Positions 1 through 6,795 of a stretch of 64,000 nt of DNA are shown here, piece after piece (position 1 is the first letter of the stretch; every line of letters begins with the position of its first letter). The notes beneath the pieces were generated by a model, which saw only the letters and a program-made list of their open reading frames with translations, was not told the origin of the DNA and did not search any database. Both the position numbers and the translations under genes were made by a program. This DNA comes from Enterococcus quebecensis (GTDB lineage: Bacteria > Bacillota > Bacilli > Lactobacillales > Enterococcaceae), in contig NZ_MIKB01000015.1 of the NCBI RefSeq assembly GCF_001730365.1, positions 1-64,000 on the forward strand. Reading direction: 5' to 3'.

Positions 1-181
1 TTTCAGCTGCGTATTTTTTCATATCTTCGATTGCGGCTTCATCGGTTGGATAGTTTTTTGAAAGAACGCCTAGTACAATATGGCCTTCTGCGGCTTCATA
101 ACAGTCTTTGGCATTTTCTACTGAGTTGGCTAAAACGTTTAAACAAATTCGGTTTTCTAAATAATTTGGTGTTAATGACAT
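1..181 (-). CDS. KDGP aldolase family protein (DgaF-like), N-terminal part only
   Basis: This is the first 60 codons of a gene that runs off the left edge. The start ATG has an AGGAGT ribosome binding site seven bases upstream. The N-terminus (motifs NYLENRICLNVLA and EGHIVLGVLSKNYP) resembles the 2-dehydro-3-deoxy-phosphogluconate aldolase DgaF group, which cleaves KDG-6-phosphate to pyruvate and glyceraldehyde 3-phosphate in the breakdown of amino-sugar acids. The match rests on recall of the family N-terminus, and no catalytic residues are visible in the fragment. The rest of the operon would lie to the left of the window. Confidence 0.5.
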   Translation of the reverse strand, partial: MSLTPNYLENRICLNVLANSVENAKDCYEAAEGHIVLGVLSKNYPTDEAAIEDMKKYAAE

Positions 182-437
182 GATTGGTTCACTCCTATTT
201 TATAATTTTTTTACTTCATGATCAGAGTTTAAGGTAGATGATTTTATGTTTTGTGATTTATTGTTTGAATATTTAACTCCCTTGTTAAAAAAAATGTTTC
301 TCATCGAATGTTTATGCCGCTAGGACATTTTTTGAACCCTTTGCGATTCCTAAAATCATCATTCTCTCTGAAGCGTTGATACTCCTTTTTAGGCTGACTT
401 TTTCATAACTCTTTACTTTATTTCTCCACCCGAAAAC

Positions 438-465
438 ATTATAACATTATTTCAATAGTTGTAAA
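438..465 (-). promoter_or_regulatory. Sigma-A-like promoter for the left-edge aldolase gene
   Basis: On the minus strand TTTACA and TATAAT are separated by 16 bases. They would give a leader of about 250 bases before the aldolase ATG at 181. The leader holds a 16-codon frame at 312-362 (MMILGIAKGSKNVLAA) with only a poor ribosome site; it may be a leader peptide or chance. The rest of 182-771 shows nothing else I can support. Confidence 0.45.
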
Positions 466-771
466 GTTGAAGAAAAAAGACCTAAAAGTGATTTAACGAT
501 AGTAACCACTATGATTATTCCCATAATTCTCTCATCATTCACGCTAATTTTAACCACGTAAAAATACGGATATTAATGCTACTATCTCTCGTATAATCTT
601 TTGATTTTTTCTAGAACACTGAAATAACTTCTTGAAAAATATCATAGCTAACTAATCTTTGCGTAACTCAATGAGAATATTTTTACTTAAAAAACAGTTA
701 TCAGCAATTATACTTTGACATATCTCTTCTATGTGATTAAACTATTCTTAATGAATAGGAGTGAACAAATA

Positions 772-1272
772 ATGACTGTATTCAATTTAAGAAATTATCA
801 AAAATCTGATGTAGAAGACATCGTTGCTTTATTTAATGGAACGGTACAGGCAATCAATAAAAAGGACTATACACAAGAACAAATTAAACAATGGGTACAG
901 CTAACGCCTGATTATGACAAATGGCATGCAACATTGGAATCCACATACACAATGGTTGCTCAAAACAGAACTAAAATCCTTGGATTCGGTAATATCTCTG
1001 ATTCAGGAGAACTTGATTATTTATATGTAGATAAAGATTGGATCGGTTATGGCGTTGGGAAAATGCTAGCAAAAAATTTGATTGATCATGCCTTTAAAGC
1101 TGGTGCAAAAGAAATCACAGTATACTCATCAATCACAGCTAAGCCGTTTTTTGAGTCGCTTGGATTTGAGCTATTGGAACAAAAAATCAACTATCGCAAC
1201 GGTGTCCTGCTTATGAACTATTTAATGGTTTATCGTAAAGAGGAAAAGCCAAAAGCTCCGTTCTTTAGATAA
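772..1272 (+). CDS. GNAT family N-acetyltransferase
   Basis: A 166-residue protein of the GNAT fold, which transfers an acetyl group from acetyl-CoA to an amine or other small acceptor; the substrate is unknown. The ATG at 772 is chosen over upstream in-frame codons because TAGGAGTG sits eight bases before it. The central part (LDYLYVDKDWIGYGVGKML) fits beta-4 and the acetyl-CoA pyrophosphate loop, here with GYGVG in place of the usual Q/RxxGxG/A, followed by a C-terminal PFFESLGFE segment typical of the family. It stands alone and points toward copZ, with a terminator between them. Confidence 0.85.
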   Translation: MTVFNLRNYQKSDVEDIVALFNGTVQAINKKDYTQEQIKQWVQLTPDYDKWHATLESTYTMVAQNRTKILGFGNISDSGELDYLYVDKDWIGYGVGKMLAKNLIDHAFKAGAKEITVYSSITAKPFFESLGFELLEQKINYRNGVLLMNYLMVYRKEEKPKAPFFR

Positions 1273-1276
1273 CAAA

Positions 1277-1325
1277 AAAGAGGAAGCAACTGAAAATCAT
1301 TCAGTATGCTCCTCCTTTTTTATTT
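1277..1325 (+). terminator. Intrinsic terminator after the GNAT gene
   Basis: A GAGGAAGCAACTGA arm pairs imperfectly with TCAGTATGCTCCTC and is followed by a T run; A-rich sequence before it means it could also serve the convergent copZ transcript. Confidence 0.7.
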
Positions 1326-1368
1326 TTTTCTGATAAGATAAGTGAATTCTCAAAACAAATCATATTAT

Positions 1369-1569
1369 CTAGGCTACAGTGAATTTCGTTTCAGCTAATG
1401 ATTTTTGCAACTCATCCTTTGATATTTCTCTATCACTAGTTACTGATGCAGATTTGTTTTCTAGATCCACCGTTGCAGTTTGAACACCATCAATTGCTTC
1501 AAAGTTTTCTTTGACAATATTTACACATCCATCACATTTCATTCCATTGATTGTTACTGTTTTTTCCAT
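1369..1569 (-). CDS. copZ: Copper chaperone CopZ
   Basis: A 66-residue heavy-metal-associated (HMA) domain protein. The copper ligands are in GMKCDGC at residues 9-15, and the beta-alpha-beta-beta-alpha-beta length is that of stand-alone CopZ. In Enterococcus hirae CopZ carries Cu(I) to the CopY repressor, releasing it from DNA. It follows copY by about 40 bases on the same strand, with an AAGGAGTG ribosome site. No copper ATPase gene is adjacent, unlike the classic copYZAB order. Confidence 0.93.
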   Translation of the reverse strand: MEKTVTINGMKCDGCVNIVKENFEAIDGVQTATVDLENKSASVTSDREISKDELQKSLAETKFTVA

Positions 1570-1607
1570 AGATAAACACTCCTTGTAATTGTTTTATTGT
1601 TATTGCT

Positions 1608-2054
1608 TTACCTAACTAAATGACACTGACATTGCCCTGGCGTACAGTTGCAAGGAACGACTTTGACAGCCGTTTTTCGTTTTTCTTTCAACAATGTTTC
1701 TAGTTGATCGATATCATCGAAACTTAATTGGCTGTCTTTGATTATTGACGTCACAACTCTTCCGACTTTTTTACTACAGACTTTTTCTAGCATTTCTTCT
1801 GAAAGAGATTCAATACTTTTTCTTTCTTCTATTAAAGGAAAGTAGGTAAACTTATTACCATTACGCATTGTTCCAAGCATTTCTTTATCAACTAAACGGC
1901 TTAGTAAAGTTTTCACTGTGGTGCTTTTCCACTCTTTTTTTTCATTAAGAATTTCCGTCACTTCTTTGCTCGTTGTTTCTTTGGTTGCCCAAGCAACACG
2001 CATGACTTCCCATTCTGCATCAGTGATATTTAATGATTTTTTCTTTTCTGGCAT
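1608..2054 (-). CDS. copY: CopY/TcrY family copper-responsive repressor
   Basis: A 148-residue BlaI/MecI-type winged-helix repressor. The N-terminal half (ITDAEWEVMRVAW, then TTVKTLLSRLVDKEML) is the DNA-binding domain. The C-terminus carries the CopY metal hook, CNCTPGQCQC, a CxCx4CxC pattern that binds zinc in the repressing state and Cu(I) when induced. The ATG at 2054 is chosen because AAAGGAGAC precedes it at normal distance; an upstream in-frame start would add ten residues without a ribosome site. It is the first gene of a two-gene copY-copZ unit with a cop-box-like site in front. Confidence 0.93.
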   Translation of the reverse strand: MPEKKKSLNITDAEWEVMRVAWATKETTSKEVTEILNEKKEWKSTTVKTLLSRLVDKEMLGTMRNGNKFTYFPLIEERKSIESLSEEMLEKVCSKKVGRVVTSIIKDSQLSFDDIDQLETLLKEKRKTAVKVVPCNCTPGQCQCHLVR

Positions 2055-2097
2055 AAAAAGTCTCCTTTTTACTAGTGTTGGCACACTTCTATAAAAC

Positions 2098-2107
2098 TAC
2101 ATACGTA
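2098..2107. promoter_or_regulatory. Cop-box-like operator before copY
   Basis: TACATACGTA matches the enterococcal cop box TACAnnTGTA with one mismatch and lies about 44 bases upstream of the copY ATG, where autoregulation by CopY is expected. Confidence 0.5.
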
Positions 2108-2193
2108 GTCGTTCTATGTATTAATATTAGCTCTTTTATGTCTGTTTGTCAAAGAGAAGAGATACTCTTATAATTTTTGATTATGTTACAACT

Positions 2194-2240
2194 AAAAAAA
2201 TGAGCATTGATCTTACAAATCAGATCTACACTCATTTTTT
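2194..2240 (-). terminator. Intrinsic terminator after the DHFR-like gene
   Basis: AAAAAATGAG and CTCATTTTTT arms enclose an inner TGATCT/AGATCT pairing. It lies just downstream of the DHFR-like gene stop codon. Confidence 0.75.
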
Positions 2241-2242
2241 TA

Positions 2243-2776
2243 TTATTTATTTGTATACGTTGTATAGACCATATTGTTTTTCACGTATACTTCTTCAACT
2301 TTTAGATTCACTGGTCCGTTGAATTCATTAAATAAACGAATTCCTTTTCCTAAAATCGTTGGTATAGTTGTAAGGATATAGGTGTCGATCAATTTTGCTT
2401 CTACAAGTGGAGCGATAATACTAGCACCACCAACTACCCATATTGCTTCTCCGTCTTCTTCTTTTAATTTTTGGATCAATTCCACAGGTTCTTGATTGGT
2501 ATAAATCACTTTTTCAGAATTTTCGTCTGGGTGACTTGTAATAATATAAGACATTTGTTCTTCATATGGATATTGTTCTGGAGATAATTCATTGACCACT
2601 TGATCATATGTTGTGCGTCCCATCACGACGGTATCGATTTTTTCCATCAACATTTGATAACTAGTGTCTTCTTCAACTAATTCAATACCACCGCCTAAAA
2701 AATCGATGCTACCATCTGTTTCTGCGATATAACCGTCAACACTTGCGGCGATGTATAAAATAACTTCTCTGCTCAT
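2243..2776 (-). CDS. Dihydrofolate reductase family protein (RibD C-terminal type)
   Basis: A 177-residue protein with the DHFR/RibD-C fold: N-terminal ILYIAASVDGYIA, central VVMGRTTYD, and WVVGGASIIAPLVEA, which is the NADPH-binding GG loop. It resembles the YyaP/YwjB group of reductases whose substrates are unknown, rather than the folate enzyme FolA. The ATG at 2776 follows a perfect AGGAGG with seven-base spacing, so an in-frame upstream ATG is rejected. It is a single-gene unit. Confidence 0.85.
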   Translation of the reverse strand: MSREVILYIAASVDGYIAETDGSIDFLGGGIELVEEDTSYQMLMEKIDTVVMGRTTYDQVVNELSPEQYPYEEQMSYIITSHPDENSEKVIYTNQEPVELIQKLKEEDGEAIWVVGGASIIAPLVEAKLIDTYILTTIPTILGKGIRLFNEFNGPVNLKVEEVYVKNNMVYTTYTNK

Positions 2777-2901
2777 AAAAAAACCTCCTAGATTTAAAAG
2801 ATGAAACGACTCATAAAACAAGCTAACATTTAAAAATATATACTCTGAACTATTCATTGTACTTGATTTATTTTTCTAGTCAACTAGTTTCTCCCCTATA
2901 A

Positions 2902-2949
2902 AAAAGCATAACTAAAAGAAACTAAATTGCTTCTCTCAGTTATGCTTTT
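2902..2949 (-). terminator. Terminator of the nitrite/siroheme block
   Basis: AAAAGCATAACT pairs perfectly with AGTTATGCTTTT, with a T-rich tail on the minus strand. The first arm overlaps the hemD stop codon, so it marks the end of the long minus-strand block. Confidence 0.85.
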
Positions 2950-3632
2950 GCTTTGATTCTTACTTCATAACCGTCTTCAATGATTACTTGTTTAGTCGTG
3001 TCACCTAAACAATACAAGTCAGGTATATTTTTTAATCCAGTTTCAATAAAAACAGATAAAAAACGTCGCCATAAAGAAGGGCTTGCTAGGTAAACGGCTG
3101 CTATTTTTTCATCTAATAAGTATTGCTTTAATCGTTGTCTATTCTTCTCCGAAAAAAAATTGTCGTAAAGAATCGTTGTTAACAAGCACTGACCAGTTTG
3201 TACTAATTCAGCTTCTCCATTATTATCAGCCAAGTTACTCTTAGGGTAAAAAATAGTTGTTGGAGGAAACTCACATGCTGTCCAGGATTTAAATAAGCTT
3301 GCTTTTGTCGGATTGGGAGAGAGAAAATCGATTTCCACGTTATTTTTCAAAAGAATATTTGCTGTTTTTTCTCCAATCACGGCAAATTTTTTTGATTCCA
3401 ATGTATGTTGTAGACGATCTGTCAGTATTTGTTGGAAAAAAAATTCTGCTCCATGTTGACTTGTTAAAAATATCCATTCACTTTTTTCTAGCATTGTTTC
3501 AAATGTTTGTTCTAACTTGCGTATTTTTAACGAAAGCAACGGAATTTCAATCGTTTCAAACCCCTTTTTCTGAAAATACAAACGATCTTCACAATTATCT
3601 TCAATTAAACGTGTCAAAAGAATTTTCTTCAT
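2940..3632 (-). CDS. hemD: Uroporphyrinogen-III synthase
   Basis: A 230-residue HemD, which closes hydroxymethylbilane to uroporphyrinogen III with inversion of ring D. The N-terminal KKILLTR, SEWIFLTSQHGAEFFF and the C-terminal AAVYLASPSLWRRFLSVF are the paired Rossmann-like half-domains of this divergent family. Its start overlaps the hemC stop by four bases (ATGA), so the two are translationally coupled. In this setting the product most likely feeds siroheme for nitrite reductase. It is complete, unlike the HemD-like tail on the SUMT protein at 5505. Confidence 0.88.
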   Translation of the reverse strand: MKKILLTRLIEDNCEDRLYFQKKGFETIEIPLLSLKIRKLEQTFETMLEKSEWIFLTSQHGAEFFFQQILTDRLQHTLESKKFAVIGEKTANILLKNNVEIDFLSPNPTKASLFKSWTACEFPPTTIFYPKSNLADNNGEAELVQTGQCLLTTILYDNFFSEKNRQRLKQYLLDEKIAAVYLASPSLWRRFLSVFIETGLKNIPDLYCLGDTTKQVIIEDGYEVRIKAKA

Positions 3633-4537
3633 AGCTCATCTTCACTCATTGCGTTCAACAAGTCTTGTGCAACGCTTTTTCCAACATCTTTTAACTCTTT
3701 GACAATAACCGTTTTACTATAAGATTGTTGCAGTTCTTTATCTCCTAAAAAGCCAGAAAAATGGTAGCCATCTTGCTTTTGACAAGCAAATGCGCCAATC
3801 GGAATGTCACAGTTTCCATTTAACATCGCCAAAAAAGCACGTTCTTCCATCACCAATTTTCTTGTTGTTGAATCATCTATCGGTTTTAAAAAATCGTTCA
3901 TTTCCTTGTCTTGACTCCGACATTCCACAGCTAAAGCTCCCTGTCCCACGGCAGGTATGCATTGCTCACTTGTCAAAATAGTATAAGGGTGTGTAGGTTC
4001 ATCAAACCAATTCAACCGCTTTAAACCTGCAACAGCCAAAACAATCCCGTCTAATTTTTGTTCTTCCATTCGCTTCAAACGTGTTCCGACATTGCCACGA
4101 ATCGATTCAACCTGAAGATCTTCACGTAAATTTTTCATTTGAAATTCCCGACGTAAACTACTCGTTCCAATTCTAGCGCCAATCGGTAGCCCCTCTACAG
4201 TAGTCACTTTTCTAAAGATCAAACAATCATTCGGATTACTTCGCTCAGGTATCGCGGTCAATGTCAATCCATCTGCGACTTTGGCAGGCATATCTTTTAA
4301 GCTATGTACTGCGAAATCAATCGAATGTTCCAATAAAGCTTGTTCTACTTCATTGATAAACAATCCTTTTCCTCCAATTTTTGATAAGCTTACTGATAGC
4401 AGTCGATCTCCTTTAGTGGTCATAGGAACGATTTCCACCGGAAAATCACCATGAACTTCTTTCAGTAAATCCAAAACGATCATTGTTTGTTTCAACGCTA
4501 AGGGACTATTTCTGGTACCGACACGAACGGTTTTCAT
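3629..4537 (-). CDS. hemC: Hydroxymethylbilane synthase (porphobilinogen deaminase)
   Basis: A 302-residue HemC that joins four porphobilinogens. Recognisable segments are VRVGTRNSPLALKQ at the N-terminus, DFAVHSLKDMPA, RIGTSSLRRE, VESIRGNVGTRL, and NGNCDIPIGAFA, whose Cys anchors the dipyrromethane cofactor. The ATG at 4537 has GGAAGTAAG upstream and gives the normal N-terminus; seven upstream in-frame residues are rejected. No hemA, hemL or hemB is present in the window to supply porphobilinogen. Confidence 0.95.
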   Translation of the reverse strand: MKTVRVGTRNSPLALKQTMIVLDLLKEVHGDFPVEIVPMTTKGDRLLSVSLSKIGGKGLFINEVEQALLEHSIDFAVHSLKDMPAKVADGLTLTAIPERSNPNDCLIFRKVTTVEGLPIGARIGTSSLRREFQMKNLREDLQVESIRGNVGTRLKRMEEQKLDGIVLAVAGLKRLNWFDEPTHPYTILTSEQCIPAVGQGALAVECRSQDKEMNDFLKPIDDSTTRKLVMEERAFLAMLNGNCDIPIGAFACQKQDGYHFSGFLGDKELQQSYSKTVIVKELKDVGKSVAQDLLNAMSEDEL

Positions 4538-4584
4538 TTTGCTTACTTCCTTTATCATTTCTTATCTTCTAATCATACTAGAGT

Positions 4585-5370
4585 TTATTTTTTTGACAAC
4601 TGGCCTGTGCCAACTTTGTAAGCTAAGAAATAAAGTCCCGCTACAAAAAATCCACCACCAATGATATTTCCTAAGTACACACTAATCATATTTTGACCGA
4701 AAGCAGACCACGTATTCCCACCTAACAAAATCCCCATTGGAATCAAGAACATATTAGCCACCACATGCTGAAACCCGCAAATAACAAATCCCATGATCGG
4801 TAGGAAGATGCCAACGATTTTTCCAATAAAATCTTTTGCTGCAAAATTTAGATATACAGCCGTACTCACTAAAAAATTACACGCAATACCTGAAAGAAAT
4901 CCTTGTAAAAATGTGTCTTTCGTTCTTCCAAGAGACACTTGAATTGCCCGTTCAGTAAAATCTCCTTGTAAAGCACCGCTCAAATAACCAAAAAAGTATG
5001 CTACAAATAATGAACCGATCAAATTAAAAATTGTCACGATCACAATATTTCTAACCCATTCTTTTCCACTAATTTTTCTAGCAAATAACGCCATAGAAAC
5101 AACCATCATATTGCCCGTAACCAATTCTCCTCCAGCTAATAATAAACAAATTAAGCCGAATGGAAAAACAGCTGCACCAATCACATTGACAAGCGATCCC
5201 CATTCTTTTGGCATAGTCCCCATCGCCCGAATCATCGCAATTCCAGCAACAGCAATAAACACACCTGCTAAAAATCCCAATACTGCTAAAGTCAAAAAAC
5301 TAGCTCGAGCTTTTTGAACACCTTTTTCAATTGTAACATCCACTATTTCCGGTGGTTGAAGTGAACTCAT
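4585..5370 (-). CDS. Formate/nitrite transporter (FocA/NirC family)
   Basis: A 261-residue integral membrane protein with about six membrane segments. It contains GGELVTGNMM, a characteristic FNT filter-region motif, and the second-half counterpart CNFLVSTAVYLNFAAKD. The family forms pentameric channels for formate, nitrite or related small anions. Placement between the nitrite reductase/SUMT genes and hemC points to nitrite uptake or export, as for NirC. The ATG at 5370 has AAGGAGG seven bases upstream. A dispersed repeat lies immediately before that ribosome site. Confidence 0.88.
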   Translation of the reverse strand: MSSLQPPEIVDVTIEKGVQKARASFLTLAVLGFLAGVFIAVAGIAMIRAMGTMPKEWGSLVNVIGAAVFPFGLICLLLAGGELVTGNMMVVSMALFARKISGKEWVRNIVIVTIFNLIGSLFVAYFFGYLSGALQGDFTERAIQVSLGRTKDTFLQGFLSGIACNFLVSTAVYLNFAAKDFIGKIVGIFLPIMGFVICGFQHVVANMFLIPMGILLGGNTWSAFGQNMISVYLGNIIGGGFFVAGLYFLAYKVGTGQLSKK

Positions 5371-5386
5371 ATTTTTCCTCCTTAAT

Positions 5387-5421
5387 TTAAAAGCGTAGCG
5401 GGCTCGTTTAGGCTCGTATGA
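5387..5421 (-). repeat. Dispersed 35-bp intergenic repeat, copy 1
   Basis: On the minus strand it reads GAGCC-TAAAC-GAGCCC and ends in TTTTAA just before the nirC-like ribosome site. It matches 54089-54123, before kdpC, at 30 of 35 positions and in the same position relative to the ribosome site. Confidence 0.55.
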
Positions 5422-5504
5422 AAAATAGGAAAAATGAACTGTGGCGCTTTTTGACACATTTCAGTTTTATCTTTTTTCCGAGAGTCTAGCCTCCATCACA
5501 CTAA

Positions 5505-6485
5505 CTAAATAAACTGTCTATTTAAAACATCCCTTTGTTTGTTATATATTGTTGCTAATTCTTTATTTAAATACACAACTTCTTCAAAATAATGATCACT
5601 TAAATATCTCTGATGCACATCATCAAAACGCTGATCGCGTTGTTCACCAACTTGTATCCCATAGACATCGGCTCCTTGTTGCGTATAAGAAAGAATTGTT
5701 TCAAAATCAATTTTTTCTGTATCAAGTAGTAATATTTTATGTCCAAATAAGGGTAACTGTTCAAACCAATCCTTACCTTTCCGACAAGAAACGACTTCTC
5801 CTAAAATAATCAGGGCAGGGTTTTGGACTTGTTGCTCTTTGATTACTTCCACCATCGTTTGAATGGTTGCGGTGAATGTTCGTTGACGACCTAAACTGCC
5901 CCATTCGATGATTGCTGCTGGTAATTGTGGCGAAACGCCTTGCTCTAAAAGCTTCTCTTTGGTACTCGCTACTCGCTCCACGCCCATATATAAACACATC
6001 GTTCCATTTTCTGTCAGTCCTTTAAAATCGATTGATTCGCCCGATTGACGATGAGCTGTAGCCAACGTTACTTTGCTGCTATGTTCGCGATGCGTTAACG
6101 GAATGCCGCTGTAACTACTAGTAGCTGATGCTGCTGTAACACCTGGAACGATTTCATAACGAATCCCTGCACGTTGAAGCGTAACAAGCTCTTCTCCCAC
6201 ACGACCAAAAATGCCAGGATCGCCACCTTTTAATCTGACTACGACTTGATCTTTTTGACCTTCTTCTAACAATAATTGATTGATATTTTTTTGTTTCAAT
6301 ACATGATTTTTTGGGTATTTACCACTGTAAATAAACCGTGCTGAGTCTTTGGCTAAATATAACAACACCGGATGGACTAAACGATCATAGATAATCACAT
6401 CAGCTGATTCCAATACTCTTTTCCCTTTAAGCGTCAACAGCTCAGGATCACCTGAACCAGCACCCACAAAGTAGACTTTCCCCAT
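5505..6485 (-). CDS. Uroporphyrinogen-III C-methyltransferase (SUMT) with a partial HemD-like tail
   Basis: A 326-residue protein. Residues 1-240 are a complete SUMT: VYFVGAGSGDPELLTLKG, YDRLVHP, VVRLKGGDPGIFGR, and GIPLTHREHS. It methylates uroporphyrinogen III twice with SAM to make precorrin-2, the first siroheme-specific step. Residues about 245-326 (HKILLLDTEKIDFE, then GADVYGIQVGEQ) look like the first part of a HemD domain, as in CobA-HemD fusions, but too short to be active. The start ATG overlaps the end of nirD (TAGTGATG); translation is probably coupled because no clear ribosome site is seen. Confidence 0.9.
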   Translation of the reverse strand: MGKVYFVGAGSGDPELLTLKGKRVLESADVIIYDRLVHPVLLYLAKDSARFIYSGKYPKNHVLKQKNINQLLLEEGQKDQVVVRLKGGDPGIFGRVGEELVTLQRAGIRYEIVPGVTAASATSSYSGIPLTHREHSSKVTLATAHRQSGESIDFKGLTENGTMCLYMGVERVASTKEKLLEQGVSPQLPAAIIEWGSLGRQRTFTATIQTMVEVIKEQQVQNPALIILGEVVSCRKGKDWFEQLPLFGHKILLLDTEKIDFETILSYTQQGADVYGIQVGEQRDQRFDDVHQRYLSDHYFEEVVYLNKELATIYNKQRDVLNRQFI

Positions 6486-6487
6486 CA

Positions 6488-6793
6488 CTACACCATGACA
6501 TAAACGAGGTCATCTTCGACAATTGTTTCATAGGTTCGGACACAACCTTCATCTGGCTCTTGTACCTGCCCATCGTTTAGATTAATCTTGTAATCATGCA
6601 ATGGACAAAAAACATATTCACTTGAAACGGTTCCTTCAGCTAATGGACCTTGCTTATGAGGGCAAATATTTTCAATCGCCTTAACGCGATCATCACTCAA
6701 ACGGAAAACAGCGATTTTTTGTTCCTTGATCAGGACTTCCTTCCCCATTCTAGGTGCTAGTTCATCTAATTGTGCAACAAATATTTTTTCCAT
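6488..6793 (-). CDS. nirD: Nitrite reductase (NADH) small subunit
   Basis: A 101-residue Rieske-like protein, the usual NirD length. It has both iron-sulfur ligand pairs, CPHKQG and CPLHDYKI, so it belongs to the cluster-binding class rather than the NirD type without ligands. It partners NirB in the cytoplasmic siroheme nitrite reductase, which reduces nitrite to ammonium with NADH. It starts two bases after the nirB stop and runs straight into the SUMT gene. Confidence 0.93.
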   Translation of the reverse strand: MEKIFVAQLDELAPRMGKEVLIKEQKIAVFRLSDDRVKAIENICPHKQGPLAEGTVSSEYVFCPLHDYKINLNDGQVQEPDEGCVRTYETIVEDDLVYVMV

Positions 6794-6795
6794 CT

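Noticed and set aside
3299-3634. 111-codon plus-strand frame
   Set aside because: It lies wholly opposite hemD, has no ribosome site and low-complexity hydrophobic content; it is a shadow of hemD.
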